DNA of 64,000 bases from Nocardia speluncae NBRC 108251 (GCF_001613245.1 NZ_BDBZ01000037.1:153670-217669); one strand, 5' to 3'; shown: positions 9,238-18,556, numbered from the stretch's first letter. The notes: a model not told the origin generated them from the sequence alone. Translations and numbers: made by a program.

Positions 9238-10233
9238 GTGATCAACACCCGGAATTTGACCAGGACCTTCCACGGTCCCGGCGAATCAGAAGTCCGCGCG
9301 GTCGACGGCATCGATCTGACCGTCGCGCGGGAAGAAGTCTTGGCGATCCTCGGCCCCAACGGGGCCGGCAAAACGACCTTGATGCGCATGCTCACGACGC
9401 TGCTGCCCCCGACCGGCGGATCCGCGCAGATCGGTGGCCACGACGTACAGCGCGAACCGGGCCAGGTGCGGCGGGTGATCGGATACGTCGGTCAAGGCAA
9501 CAGCGCGGGGCATACCCAGCGTGCGATGGACGAGGTGGTGACCCAGGCCCGTATCCACGGACTGGACCGGAAATCGGCGCGGATCCGGGCGGGTGAGCTG
9601 TTCACGGCCCTGGGTCTCGACGGACTCGGAAAGCGGAAGTCCCAGGCCATGTCCGGCGGCCAGCGCCGGCGCCTGGATCTGGCGATGGGGTTGGTCCACC
9701 AGCCCGCGCTGTTGTTCCTCGACGAGCCGACGACCGGCCTGGACCCACACAATCGGGCCAACCTGTGGGACCACATCGCCCGCCTCCGGGCGGAATCCGG
9801 CATGACGATCGTGGTCACCACCCATTACCTCGACGAGGCCGACCAGATCGCCGACCGGGTCGTGATCGTGGATCACGGCCGCATCATCGCCGACGGTTCG
9901 CCCGAGGCGCTGAAGAGCGAGCACGCGGGAGACCGGGTCACGCTCGAAGCAGGCGACCCGGCCCGGGCGGGCGAACTGGCCGCGCTGGCGCGCCGGACCG
10001 AGTGCGTGAACCGCGTGACTCACACCGGCACGACCGTCGTCGCCCACGCGGCGAACGGCCCGAAAGCCGTACCCGCACTGGTCACCGCAGCCCAGGCGCG
10101 CGGCATCGACGTCGTTTCCGCCGCCACTCGGGTGCCCACCCTCGACGACGTCTTCCTCGAGCTCACCGGACGCAGCCTGCGCGACCCCGGCACGGCCGAG
10201 AGCGGCAACCACGATCCGGAGGAGTCCCGATGA
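9238..10233 (+). CDS. DrrA-type ABC transporter ATP-binding protein
   Basis: Walker A GPNGAGKTT, signature MSGGQRRRLDLAMG, Walker B LLFLDEPTTGLD and the H-loop VVTTHYLDEADQ are all present. The C-terminal ~90 residues match the DrrA accessory domain (ends in VPTLDDVFLELTGRS). The GTG at 9238 puts the usual N-terminus INTRNLTRTFHG first. A TTG at 9205 with a strong GGAGG is an alternative. It powers export together with the permease, whose ATG overlaps this stop. The substrate is unknown; drug or lipid-like molecules are typical. Confidence 0.93.
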   Translation: MINTRNLTRTFHGPGESEVRAVDGIDLTVAREEVLAILGPNGAGKTTLMRMLTTLLPPTGGSAQIGGHDVQREPGQVRRVIGYVGQGNSAGHTQRAMDEVVTQARIHGLDRKSARIRAGELFTALGLDGLGKRKSQAMSGGQRRRLDLAMGLVHQPALLFLDEPTTGLDPHNRANLWDHIARLRAESGMTIVVTTHYLDEADQIADRVVIVDHGRIIADGSPEALKSEHAGDRVTLEAGDPARAGELAALARRTECVNRVTHTGTTVVAHAANGPKAVPALVTAAQARGIDVVSAATRVPTLDDVFLELTGRSLRDPGTAESGNHDPEESR

Positions 10234-10994
10234 CCGCCACCGAACCGCGCCGAAATATCGTCGCCGACACCCTGCTCGTCACGGTCCGGGAACTGCGCCC
10301 TGTGCTCGGCGATCCGTTCTCGGTCGTGTTCGGCCTGGTCCAACCCCTGTTCTTCCTGTTGCTGTTCGGGCCGCTGCTGGCCCGCGACGGTGAGTCGCCC
10401 TGGGCTTGGTTCGTTCCCGGACTCCTGGTCATGACGGCGTTGTTCGGTACCGCCGGCACCGGCTCCAACCTCCAGTTCGACCTCCAGAACGGCACTCACG
10501 AGCGCCTGTTGGTCACGCCGCTGTCCCGGCCGGCCCTCTTCCTGGGCCGCGCGGTCAAGGAATTCCTCCCCCTGATCGCACAGGCGACCCTGATCATCCT
10601 GGTGACCATCCCTTTGGGGCTGCGGCCGGATCCACTCGGCGCGGTGCAGGGCCTGCTACTGCTGGGTGTCCTCGGACTGGGCATCGGCTCGTTCAGTTAC
10701 GCACTGGCCATCGTCGTCCGGGAGCAGGACTGGGTTTTCTGGACCGTGCACCAGACTTTGTTATTTCCCTCGATGATCCTGTCCGGCATGCTGCTGCCCC
10801 TCGAACAAGCTCCGGGCTGGATGCGCGCGCTCTCGGTGGTGAACCCGCTGACCCACGTCGTGAACGCCGAACGCGATCTGTTCGCCGGCCACCTCACAAC
10901 GGCCGACGTCGGCTGGGGCTGGCTGGCCGCGATCCTCACCACAGCCATCGGCATCGCGGTGGGCCTGCGCGCACTGCGCAAGAGCACCAGCTGA
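10230..10994 (+). CDS. DrrB-type ABC-2 permease
   Basis: A 254-aa integral membrane protein with about six hydrophobic segments, including PFSVVFGLVQPLFFLLLFG near residue 30. The ABC-2 signature region is seen as PLTHVVNAERDLFAGH near the C-terminus. Its ATG overlaps the TGA of the ATPase gene, so the two are translationally coupled halves of one exporter. Confidence 0.92.
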   Translation: MTATEPRRNIVADTLLVTVRELRPVLGDPFSVVFGLVQPLFFLLLFGPLLARDGESPWAWFVPGLLVMTALFGTAGTGSNLQFDLQNGTHERLLVTPLSRPALFLGRAVKEFLPLIAQATLIILVTIPLGLRPDPLGAVQGLLLLGVLGLGIGSFSYALAIVVREQDWVFWTVHQTLLFPSMILSGMLLPLEQAPGWMRALSVVNPLTHVVNAERDLFAGHLTTADVGWGWLAAILTTAIGIAVGLRALRKSTS

Positions 10995-11010
10995 CCAGGA
11001 AAGGACCACC

Positions 11011-11826
11011 ATGGAAATCCTCGTATGCGGCGCCACAGGGCATATAGGCCGCCACCTCGTCGACCAGCTACTCGCCGACGGCCACCAGGTCCGGGCGCTG
11101 ACCCGCACCCCGCATTCCGCGGACCTGCCCCCGGCCGCGCGGCGTGTGCGGGGCGACCTGACCGACGCCTCGACCCTGCACGAGGCGTTCACCGGTGTCG
11201 ACGCCGTCCACCTCATCACCTTCGGCGGAGACGACGGCGCAGATCTCACCACCGGCCCCGAGATCATCGACCTCGCCCGGCGATGCGGAATCGACCGCGC
11301 CACCGTCCTGGGTGGCTGGTCCCGGACAAGCGTCGAAGACGCGCTGTCGGGCAGCGGTATCGCCTGGACCCGCCTCGAACCCGTCGAGATCATGCTCAAC
11401 ACCCTCGACTGGCTCGACGAAATCCGGGAACACCGCACCGTCTCCGCTTTCATCGAATGGCCCAGTGCCATGGTCCACGAAGCCGATATCGCGGCGGTCG
11501 CACTGACCGCCCTGACCCGAGGCGGCCACGACGGCAAAACCTACCGCCTCACCGGCCCCGAGGCCCTCACCCCGGCGCAACGCACCCGGATACTCGCCGA
11601 GGCGACAGGAGTTCCACTCACCCACCGCCAACTCAGCGAAGCCCAGGAACGGGACCGCTTGGCCGGCCACGGATTCGGCGACGAATACGTCGAATTCGGT
11701 CTCCGCTTGGCAACTCACCCACCTGCCGCCGCGGACAAGGTCCTCGACACCGTAGCGACAGTGACCGGCCGATCGGCCCGCACATTCGCACAATGGGCCA
11801 CCGAACACGCACGCTTGTTCACCTAG
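11011..11826 (+). CDS. NmrA-like NAD(P)-binding SDR
   Basis: A 271-aa atypical SDR. The N-terminal Rossmann motif ILVCGATGHIGRHLVDQLL binds NAD(P)H. There is no clear Tyr-x-x-x-Lys pair, which fits the NmrA/NAD(P)H-binding group of redox sensors or reductases. It follows the permease by 16 bp with its own AGGAAAGGACC ribosome site, so it is the third gene of the exporter operon. A strong terminator follows. Confidence 0.85.
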   Translation: MEILVCGATGHIGRHLVDQLLADGHQVRALTRTPHSADLPPAARRVRGDLTDASTLHEAFTGVDAVHLITFGGDDGADLTTGPEIIDLARRCGIDRATVLGGWSRTSVEDALSGSGIAWTRLEPVEIMLNTLDWLDEIREHRTVSAFIEWPSAMVHEADIAAVALTALTRGGHDGKTYRLTGPEALTPAQRTRILAEATGVPLTHRQLSEAQERDRLAGHGFGDEYVEFGLRLATHPPAAADKVLDTVATVTGRSARTFAQWATEHARLFT

Positions 11827-12029
11827 CCGAGACATTCCGGGACCGGCAGCCACCTCCTGGTGCTGCCGGTCCCGGCCAGATCGCCGGCACCGAACCGTGC
11901 CTGCCGGATCTGAGCGTCGATGGTTGCGGCACTGATACCGGGACCGGCGTCGCGGGCAGCCTGCTTGGCCCCATCCTTGATCGCCAGTTCCAGAGATCGC
12001 CAGTCCGCGTAGCCGGATCGGTCAGTCAC
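11823..12029 (-). pseudogene. AbiEii-type nucleotidyltransferase toxin, N-terminal stump
   Basis: The GTG start overlaps the antitoxin stop by 8 bp, as in intact AbiE operons. About 46 residues (including YADWRSLELAIKDGAKQAAR and GISAATIDAQIRQARF) resemble the N-terminus of actinobacterial AbiEii/AbiGii nucleotidyltransferase toxins, which normally run to roughly 250-300 aa. The frame then enters unrelated sequence inside a terminator. The nucleotidyltransferase catalytic motif is absent, so no toxin activity is expected. Confidence 0.7.
11837..11875 (+). terminator. Stem-loop terminator between convergent genes
   Basis: Perfect 14-bp arms (11837-11850 and 11862-11875, CCGGGACCGGCAGC and its complement) with an 11-nt loop. 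It serves the NmrA-like gene. The truncated toxin frame reads straight into it from the other side, so the toxin deletion ends here. Confidence 0.85.
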
Positions 12030-12669
12030 CGCGGAATCCTTCCGGACGAATACCGGACAGTTCGAACAGATCCGCTGCGACCTCGCAGCCGGTGCGACGG
12101 CCGATCACGTCGAGATGCTCGGCGAGCCGATCGGCAGACAGTAACTTTCCGGCGCGCACAGCATCGCGTACGGTACCGGCGACCAGTGACATGTCCGTGC
12201 CGAGGTCGACGAGGTCGGCGATCGTCCGCTCGACGGTGAGTGTCGGCAGACCGTCGACCGGTAGCACATCGTCCGGGGCCAGGCGCCGGATCCGCAGGCG
12301 CACACCGGGCAGGCGAGTGCCCTTACGCGCGGGGACGATGTAGTCGAGTTCGTCGAGGAGGAAGTCTCCGATACCGTGGACAGTGGCCGCCGTGGTACCG
12401 GCGGCCACGAGCGCGGGCACCCCGGTATCGGCGCGAGGGGCAGTCGCGCCGCCGAGCGCGAGCCATGTCGCATAGATCGTCTCGTGTCCGACCGAGGGCG
12501 CGCCGGCCATCCGGTAAACCCCATGCGCGACGCGCTCGATCGCGCCGGCGGCGGCCATCCGTGAGAGTTGTTTGCGAGCGATACCGACAGTGGCCGCCTG
12601 AGCGGTCGTGAACAGGCCCCACCGCTGTTCCGCGATGACGCCGAGCCGCGCCAGTGTCACATCCGCCAC
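12022..12669 (-). CDS. AbiEi-type antitoxin (type IV TA)
   Basis: A 215-aa protein with the AbiEi layout. The N-terminal winged helix (RWGLFTTAQAATVGIARKQL) is followed by RMAAAGAIERVAHGVYRMAG. The C-terminal domain carries LPTLTVERTIADLVDLG and ends near GRRTGCEVAADLFELSG. Such proteins repress their own operon and counteract a nucleotidyltransferase toxin. Here the downstream toxin is reduced to a stump, so this is an orphan antitoxin. It might now protect against related toxins or act as a plain regulator. Confidence 0.85.
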   Translation of the reverse strand: MADVTLARLGVIAEQRWGLFTTAQAATVGIARKQLSRMAAAGAIERVAHGVYRMAGAPSVGHETIYATWLALGGATAPRADTGVPALVAAGTTAATVHGIGDFLLDELDYIVPARKGTRLPGVRLRIRRLAPDDVLPVDGLPTLTVERTIADLVDLGTDMSLVAGTVRDAVRAGKLLSADRLAEHLDVIGRRTGCEVAADLFELSGIRPEGFRGD

Positions 12670-12822
12670 GACAACAAATGTACCTATTCAAGGGGACAAA
12701 TGTTGCCATCGGGCTAGTTTCTGCGGGCCTCGGCACCTGGAGCCACCGCCAACGCCGCGACGCATGCCGGGACGAGACGAGACGCTCCCGGAGGCGCCGA
12801 CCAGTACCGGTGCCGGGTCCCC

Positions 12823-13202
12823 GGATACACCGACTTCACCGCCATGCTGGGCTAGGAACACCTGGATCTGGTCGTGGTGTGCGTTCCGCACTGCGTCGGC
12901 CGCCGGGTGATCGAAGCCGCCGCCGAGCACCGCGTCCACGTACTGAAGGAGAAACCGTTCGCCACATCGCTGACCGAGGCCCGGGAGCTGGCACGGCTGT
13001 GCGAGGACGCCGGGATCGAGCCCATGGTCACCCTGCAACGCCGCTTCAACCCGATCTACACGAGCTTCCCGCAGCTCGCCGATCAGATCGGAACGCCGTT
13101 CGTCATCGACGCCCGCTATACCCTGCACACCGCCAACCCCTCCGACGAGTGGCGCGGCGACATCGCTACCGCCGGCGGCGGCTGCGTGATCGACATGGGC
13201 CC
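12823..13202 (+). pseudogene. Gfo/Idh/MocA-family oxidoreductase fragment
   Basis: The frame reads GYTDFTAMLG, a TAG stop (12853-12855), then EHLDLVVVCVPH and HVLKEKPFATSLTEARELAR, the EKP signature of Gfo/Idh/MocA dehydrogenases. It continues to GGGCVIDMG near 13200. The N-terminal Rossmann motif is lost, a codon has become TAG, and the C-terminal half is replaced by an aminotransferase fragment. It is therefore a decayed gene, fused by deletion to the next fragment. Confidence 0.8.
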
Positions 13203-13705
13203 GGCGCCACCATCGGCGACCTCAAGGTCGGCACCTTCGGCCGCGCCGCAGCCTTCAGCATGAACGGCCCCAAACCACTCTCGGCCGGCGAAGGCCGGGT
13301 TCATCCTCACCGACGATGACAACCTCTACTACCGGCTGCTCCTGCACGGCCAATACAACAAGCGATGCCGCACCGAGATCCCCGAACACCACTCGCTGCA
13401 CCGCTACGCGGTGACCGGCATGGGTCCACCAGGCGCTACTGGCCGAGGGATGCCGCGAAATCGACCGACCGGGCTCCACCTGTCCCCTCAACCAGCTCGA
13501 ACTCTTCCAGGCACCCAGTACCCCCTTCCCTGAACACGCAGGCGAATTCGCTTATCGCCCTGGCGAATTCCCGCACGCCGAACACCTGCACCACCACTCC
13601 CTCAAACTCCCCGTTTGGCACCGCGAACACGACCTCCCCCTCTCCGACCGCTACCTCGACGCCATCGAGAAAGTCATCCACCACGCCGACCACCTGAAAG
13701 GATGA
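13203..13705 (+). pseudogene. DegT/DnrJ/EryC1 aminotransferase remnant, frameshifted
   Basis: Starting in a new frame, DLKVGTFGRAAAFSMNGPKP then LSAGEG is the PLP-lysine region of sugar aminotransferases. Frame changes follow: FILTDDDNLYYRLLLHGQYN, then further on LKLPVWHREHDLPLSDRYLD and the stop TGA at 13703-13705. At least two frameshifts and loss of the N-terminal half make it non-functional. Its stop still overlaps an upstream ATG of the Nudix gene, a relic of the operon. Confidence 0.8.
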
Positions 13706-13710
13706 ACACC

Positions 13711-14148
13711 ATGACGACCCATCTCGAAGACCTCACCACCGAAGCCGAACGCGACGGTGTCCAGCAACTCGTCGTCGGCGCGGTCGTCGAACACGACGGG
13801 CGTGTCCTGCTGCTGCGCCGACCGGGCGACGACTTCATGGGCGGCATCTGGGAACTGCCCAGCGGCAAAGTCGAACCCGGCGAAAACCTCGACCAAGCCC
13901 TCGCCCGCGAAGTCGAAGAGGAAACCGGCCTCCAGGTCACCGGCATCGGTCGCTACATCGACAGCTTCGACTACCGCTCCGGCAGCGGAAAACACAGCCG
14001 CCAATTCAACTTCACCGTCCAATGCGCCTCCCCCGAACCCGTCCGGCTCACCGAACACGATGCTTACACCTGGACCCCACTCACCGAAGAACCGCCCGTA
14101 ACCGACGCCGTCAAACAGACTCTCACCACCTACCGAAACGCCGCCTGA
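13711..14148 (+). CDS. Nudix hydrolase
   Basis: A 145-aa protein with an intact Nudix box (GKVEPGENLDQALAREVEEE then TGL), preceded by LVVGAVVEHDGRVLLLRRPG. It hydrolyses a nucleoside diphosphate linked to another group; the exact substrate is unknown. The ATG at 13711 has AAAGGA at good spacing; 13702 is an in-frame alternative overlapping the aminotransferase stop. It is the only intact gene left in a decayed Gfo/Idh-DegT-Nudix-creatininase operon. Confidence 0.88.
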   Translation: MTTHLEDLTTEAERDGVQQLVVGAVVEHDGRVLLLRRPGDDFMGGIWELPSGKVEPGENLDQALAREVEEETGLQVTGIGRYIDSFDYRSGSGKHSRQFNFTVQCASPEPVRLTEHDAYTWTPLTEEPPVTDAVKQTLTTYRNAA

Positions 14149-14213
14149 ACGGCGAAACCATCGTGGACGCGGGCGGCACCGGGTGAGCGGCGACGAGCGG
14201 CCGGTCGGCCGCC

Positions 14214-14280
14214 CGCGGCGCCTCGGTCACGATTCTGCCGGTCGGCAACTTCGAACAGCACGGCTACCACCGGCCCCTCA
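14214..14280 (+). pseudogene. Creatininase-family fragment
   Basis: A short frame reads ASVTILPVGNFEQHGYHRPL, matching the N-terminal LPVGSxEQHGxHLPL motif of creatininase-family amidohydrolases. The sequence then loses similarity, so only about 20 residues remain. It fits the decayed operon that begins at 12823. Confidence 0.55.
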
Positions 14281-14435
14281 TGCCCAGGGTCCCGGCGTCT
14301 TCGTGGCCGCCGAACGGACCGCGCGGTGCAACCCGCCTTACGACGTCGGTGTTGCTTCGGTCACATGCCGTAGGAGAATGCGTCCGTCGAGAGGAGCAGC
14401 TGGGCCCCGGTCCGGTGACCACCACACCGACAGAA

Positions 14436-14474
14436 AATGACCCTCACACCGGCTTCTTTGGTGTGAGGGTCATT
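14436..14474. terminator. Strong stem-loop (bidirectional terminator-like)
   Basis: Perfect 15-bp arms, AATGACCCTCACACC (14436-14450) and its complement (14460-14474), with a 9-nt loop. An A-run precedes the stem. It closes the decayed operon. No U-tract follows on the plus strand. Confidence 0.75.
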
Positions 14475-14533
14475 GTCGTAGAAAACTGTCGTAAGACCCG
14501 GCAAATCGGGCATACCAAAAAGACATACCCCTG

Positions 14534-14995
14534 GTGGACCTTGGGGGACCTTACTACAACCCTAAAAGCGCAGGTAGAAGCCCTGAAACGCAGGCGGAAG
14601 CCCTGGAAAACCTGATCCAGAAGCTACCCGACCCCACAACATCGGCCCCACCGCCTGTGGTGAGAATCAGACCCCGGCGGGCACGGCAACTCGACGCCGA
14701 TGAAGTCGCGGAGCTGATCACCGGCTACCAGGCCGGAGCAACCGTGTATGAACTGGCTGCCCGATTCGGTATCGAACGGCGCACAGTCAGCAATATCCTC
14801 CACCGACACGAGGTACCGATGCGCCGCCGCGGGCTGTCCCCCGACCAGGTCGACACCGCCATCCATCTCTACAAGCTCGGCTGGTCACTCGCCCGGGTCG
14901 GCAACCATCTCGACGTCAACCACACCACCGTCCTGACGGCACTTCGTCGGCGCGGAATACCCACGCGGGATCCTCATGGGAGAGCGCGAGTGTAA
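14534..14995 (+). CDS. Helix-turn-helix protein (recombinase/Hin-like HTH)
   Basis: A small protein of up to 153 aa. Two HTH-like segments are visible: ITGYQAGATVYELAARFGIE with RRTVSNILHRHEVPMRRRG, and IHLYKLGWSLARVGNHLDVN with HTTVLTALRRRGIPTR. They resemble the C-terminal DNA-binding part of serine recombinases, but no catalytic domain is present. The exact start is uncertain; GTG at 14534 is the longest. It could be a regulator or a recombinase relic. Confidence 0.6.
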   Translation: MDLGGPYYNPKSAGRSPETQAEALENLIQKLPDPTTSAPPPVVRIRPRRARQLDADEVAELITGYQAGATVYELAARFGIERRTVSNILHRHEVPMRRRGLSPDQVDTAIHLYKLGWSLARVGNHLDVNHTTVLTALRRRGIPTRDPHGRARV

Positions 14996-15396
14996 TCGGT
15001 GGCTACGCTATCGCCTCGTAAGGAGAGGTGTTCCGAGACTGCGGCCCGGATGACCGGTCGGTGGCGGATCGTGGCGATGAGCCCCTGGGGTAGAGATGCC
15101 ATCGGCCGATGGAGCCGGGCTTTATCGAATGAGACGCGGACGGCCCGGCCAGCTCCGATTCATCGCCGTCCGCGGCTGGTTCGACGGCCGCCGGGCCCCG
15201 CCGGAGCACGGCGACCGCCGACGAGAAACCAGAACAGGCGGCTGGCCGAACCACCACCAGGCCGACCCGCTACACCGGGCGCTGTCATCGAAACAGATGT
15301 AGCGCCGGACTGCCGTGGCGGGAGAGACTTTCGGCGTGACCGGCACTGAGGGGCTGGTACTGCCCCACGACGCGCCGGAGCATCGCTTCATGAGGT
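14996..15396. other. Intergenic, nothing recognised
   Basis: About 400 bp with no family-like frame on either strand, no strong stem-loop and no RNA gene recognised. Confidence 0.45.
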
Positions 15397-16872
15397 ATGT
15401 CCGTGCACCACATGGCGAGCATCGGCCGTTGTATCCACTCGTCCCGGCGACGCGGCCCGCTGCGAGTCGGCCTGGATCTGTCGACCCTGGGGGCCGAGCC
15501 GCCCGATATCGCCGACTTCGTATCGGTGCTGCGACGGCGCCCGGAAATCGAGCCCGCGTTCCTCGTATTCGGCGAGCAACACGACGATCTGACCGAACCG
15601 TGGAGGCAGCGCCTCGATTGCGCGATCGTGCATGTCGTGGACTATCACAGCTTCGGCGAACTGGAAAAGATCGCCGACGCGTCGCAGGTCTGGGTGACCA
15701 CCTACACCGCAGGCGAGCAGACCTTCGGCGGCTGGTGCCCGTTCTTCGGCGTCTACGCCAACCTCGACGCCCTACAGTCGGCAGAATCCGACCTCACCGA
15801 GGAAGACCGCTACCGCGCCGCAGCGCTGGCGGCCGTGGCCCTCAAACTCGGGCTAGACGTTGTGGTGACCGAGGCGCCGACCGCGGGCCGACCCGAAGTC
15901 GCCGACAACGATATCGCCGCCATGATCACCCCTCCCGACCTGCTACCGATATTCGGTCACTATCTGCGCATGACGGGAAACCTGAGCCTGCGGTACAACC
16001 GAACGGGCGTCATCGTCTACGACGATCTGCGCGCCGGATCGGTCAGCGGGGTCTACCACATCGGGATCGAGAGCCACATCCCGCATCTTCGCCACCTGAT
16101 GGTGGCCGCCCTGATGGGCAGGCACACCGATGTCGTCTCCGACCTCGGCTCGATCTCGGCACGGGCCCAGCGCGCGCTGCGCGCGCTCGACGAGTTGCTG
16201 GCCGCACTGTCGACCCACAACGGGCCGCACACACCTACCGCCGATACCACCGAGCGGGTCAGCGAGGCATTCGACCGCGAACTGCTCTACCTGACCGCAG
16301 TATTCGACACATTCGGCCGACTGTTCAGACGGCTGCACGACGGCCGGGGACCGAAGAGGAACGAACCCAAGAGCCTGCACTCTCTGCCCCTAATCACCAG
16401 CCACATCGTCGAGAAATACGCCGCCGGTGAGATCGTGGACCGGATCGTCGAATACAGAACCTACGCCTACATCACCTCGACACTGCGCAACTACATCCAT
16501 GAGGCCGTACTGCCGACTGGGCCGGTACCGAGCCGTGGATACGGCAGCGCTACCACCATCGCCGTAAACCTCGACCTGCTCGACGACGTGAAACTCACCC
16601 AGCAACAGGTCGCCAAACTCGGCGTCTGGAAGGCCAGCACCACGGTCCTGTCGGCCGAACCGACGACCGTCGGCGACTTGGCCACCTTCGCGGTCACCTT
16701 GATGACCACGGCGCTCGCCTACGTCGACACAGTGATCGAATTGATCCTGTTCCACCACCCCACCGACCCCACCGCAGACGCCCACCCACTCCTCGGATGC
16801 GCGCCAAAAGACCTCCATATACCCGAGCCACGCCCGGACGAATTGCTCATCCGCAGCTACTTCGGCTGGTAA
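15397..16872 (+). CDS. Unknown 491-aa protein
   Basis: No family was recognised. After a basic start the protein reads GPLRVGLDLSTLGAEPPDIA, then alternates hydrophobic strands and helices. Visible segments include GEQTFGGWCPFFGVYANLDA, PDLLPIFGHYLRMTGNLSLR and a helical C-terminal half ending LLIRSYFGW. There is no signal peptide or membrane segment, so it is probably cytosolic. ATG at 15412 is an alternative start. It is followed after 126 bp by an SbcD-like nuclease on the same strand, and the two may work together. Confidence 0.7.
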   Translation: MSVHHMASIGRCIHSSRRRGPLRVGLDLSTLGAEPPDIADFVSVLRRRPEIEPAFLVFGEQHDDLTEPWRQRLDCAIVHVVDYHSFGELEKIADASQVWVTTYTAGEQTFGGWCPFFGVYANLDALQSAESDLTEEDRYRAAALAAVALKLGLDVVVTEAPTAGRPEVADNDIAAMITPPDLLPIFGHYLRMTGNLSLRYNRTGVIVYDDLRAGSVSGVYHIGIESHIPHLRHLMVAALMGRHTDVVSDLGSISARAQRALRALDELLAALSTHNGPHTPTADTTERVSEAFDRELLYLTAVFDTFGRLFRRLHDGRGPKRNEPKSLHSLPLITSHIVEKYAAGEIVDRIVEYRTYAYITSTLRNYIHEAVLPTGPVPSRGYGSATTIAVNLDLLDDVKLTQQQVAKLGVWKASTTVLSAEPTTVGDLATFAVTLMTTALAYVDTVIELILFHHPTDPTADAHPLLGCAPKDLHIPEPRPDELLIRSYFGW

Positions 16873-16998
16873 TCGGAGCAGCGAAACGGCCGGCGCCTGC
16901 CGCACGAAGGCCCACCGCTGGAACTCCTTGCGGGTACCCCTGGGCACTGTGACCCCGGTCCGCGAGAGTTGTCAGTGGCGCGGAATATCCTGTCGCGC

Positions 16999-18501
16999 AT
17001 GCGGATCCTGCACACGTCCGACTGGCATATCGGGTTCCGGATGCGTGGCATGCCCTTGCTGGCCGCTCAGCGGGTCATACTCGTCGGGGAGATCCCAGCA
17101 CTCGTAGAGGAGTGGGAAGTCGATCTCGTGGTCGTCGCTGGCGATATATACGACAGAACCGATCCATCTGAGGCCGAGGTTGCTGTGTGTCAGGACGCGT
17201 TCGCCGCGATCCGAGCTGCTGGCGCGCAGCTGCTGATAATAGCAGGTAACCATGACTCACCGATCCGTCTGGGAGCCGGAGCAGTGTTCTCTGCCGCAGG
17301 CGGGTTGCACTTGGTGACCAGCGTGGCCGGCATCGGCAGGCCGGTGTTGTTCGACGACGAGCACGGGTCTGTCGCGGTGTACGGGGTTCCATGTCTGCAG
17401 TTCACTGGATCCGCGCTCGGTTGTGGTGCGGGCCGGTCGCACGCCGATCGCTGGCTTACCGCGATGACGCGAGTGCGTGCGGACCTGGCGGGCCGTCCGG
17501 AAGCGCGTTCGGTGGTGGTCGGTCATGTTCCAGTGGCCGACCCCACCGAACGCGGTCCGGAACGGTTGCGGGTCGGTAGCCGTCACACGGTCCCGGTCGA
17601 GGTGTTCGCCGGAATCGACTATGTCGCGCTCGGTGACCTACACTGGCCGCACGCGGTCTCCCGCGCGGTCCGCTACTCGGGCTCGCCTCTGCCCTATGTC
17701 TACGACTTCGGCCCGCGGCCCATCGATTTCGACCCGCCGAAATCGGTCTGCATGATCGACCTCGGCGCAGACGGGCTGACCTCGACCACCGAAGTCCCTC
17801 TACTCATGCCGTCTGGACTGGTCCGGGTCGAAGGCACCCTCACCGAGCTCACGGCCGCCACGCGGTCGCTGGACTACGTGCACGCAACGCTGACAGACGC
17901 CTTTCGGCCATCCGGGGCATGGAAGCAGCTACGCAGGCGGTTCCCGTTCCTGGTTCGCGCGGAATGGGTCGATCCCGTCACCGCGAGCGTGACTCCACTT
18001 CATCCTGATGAAGCCGAACCACACGCGTCCCTCGCCACAAGCATGCCTGTGACCGGCGAGCTTTGGCGCGGGTTCTACGGCGAAATGGACCAGCCGTGCC
18101 TACGCTGCGGCGCGCACCCTGGACGCCCCTGCTTCCAGATTCGCAGCGCCATCGGCGCCTCGACCATCAACACCTTCCATCGCGAACGCGGACTCGACGC
18201 CGCCGAACTGGCTCGGCTCGGCTATCAACCCTACGAGGTCGACGACCACGGCACCCACCGCCAGCTGTGGCGCACCGAAAGCCAGTGGCCAGTACACCGG
18301 GACGGCTGCCACACCCTACCGCCGACGCCGGCCGAACGGCCCGGCCTTGCCGAAGGTCGCCCGAACCGTCTTGGGATCTGCGCCGCACCGGGGTGCGCGG
18401 CGCCACTGAAACAGCGCCGCGGTGGCAGACCAGCACTGTACTGCTCCGGCAAATGCCGTGTTCGCGCCCACCGCGCACGCACACCGGTTCCCGCAACGTG
18501 A
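16999..18501 (+). CDS. SbcD-like metallophosphoesterase nuclease with added zinc motifs
   Basis: A 500-aa protein whose N-terminus is a calcineurin-like nuclease: ILHTSDWHIGF, VAGDIYDRTDP, IIAGNHDSP and VVVGHVPVAD carry the metal ligands, with YVALGDLHWPHAVSRAVRYS as in SbcD/Mre11. The C-terminal ~140 residues are not SbcD-like. They hold CLRCGAHPGRPCF and CAAPGCAAPLKQRRGGRP-type cysteine clusters ending in YCSGKCRVRAHR, probably zinc-binding. No SbcC/Rad50 ATPase is adjacent. The ATG at 16999 starts exactly at the family N-terminus. Confidence 0.82.
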   Translation: MRILHTSDWHIGFRMRGMPLLAAQRVILVGEIPALVEEWEVDLVVVAGDIYDRTDPSEAEVAVCQDAFAAIRAAGAQLLIIAGNHDSPIRLGAGAVFSAAGGLHLVTSVAGIGRPVLFDDEHGSVAVYGVPCLQFTGSALGCGAGRSHADRWLTAMTRVRADLAGRPEARSVVVGHVPVADPTERGPERLRVGSRHTVPVEVFAGIDYVALGDLHWPHAVSRAVRYSGSPLPYVYDFGPRPIDFDPPKSVCMIDLGADGLTSTTEVPLLMPSGLVRVEGTLTELTAATRSLDYVHATLTDAFRPSGAWKQLRRRFPFLVRAEWVDPVTASVTPLHPDEAEPHASLATSMPVTGELWRGFYGEMDQPCLRCGAHPGRPCFQIRSAIGASTINTFHRERGLDAAELARLGYQPYEVDDHGTHRQLWRTESQWPVHRDGCHTLPPTPAERPGLAEGRPNRLGICAAPGCAAPLKQRRGGRPALYCSGKCRVRAHRARTPVPAT

Positions 18502-18556
18502 CCAGCACGCGGCTTGAATTCGCCAGCGCAAGCAAGTGTGATGGAGTCCATCGGTG

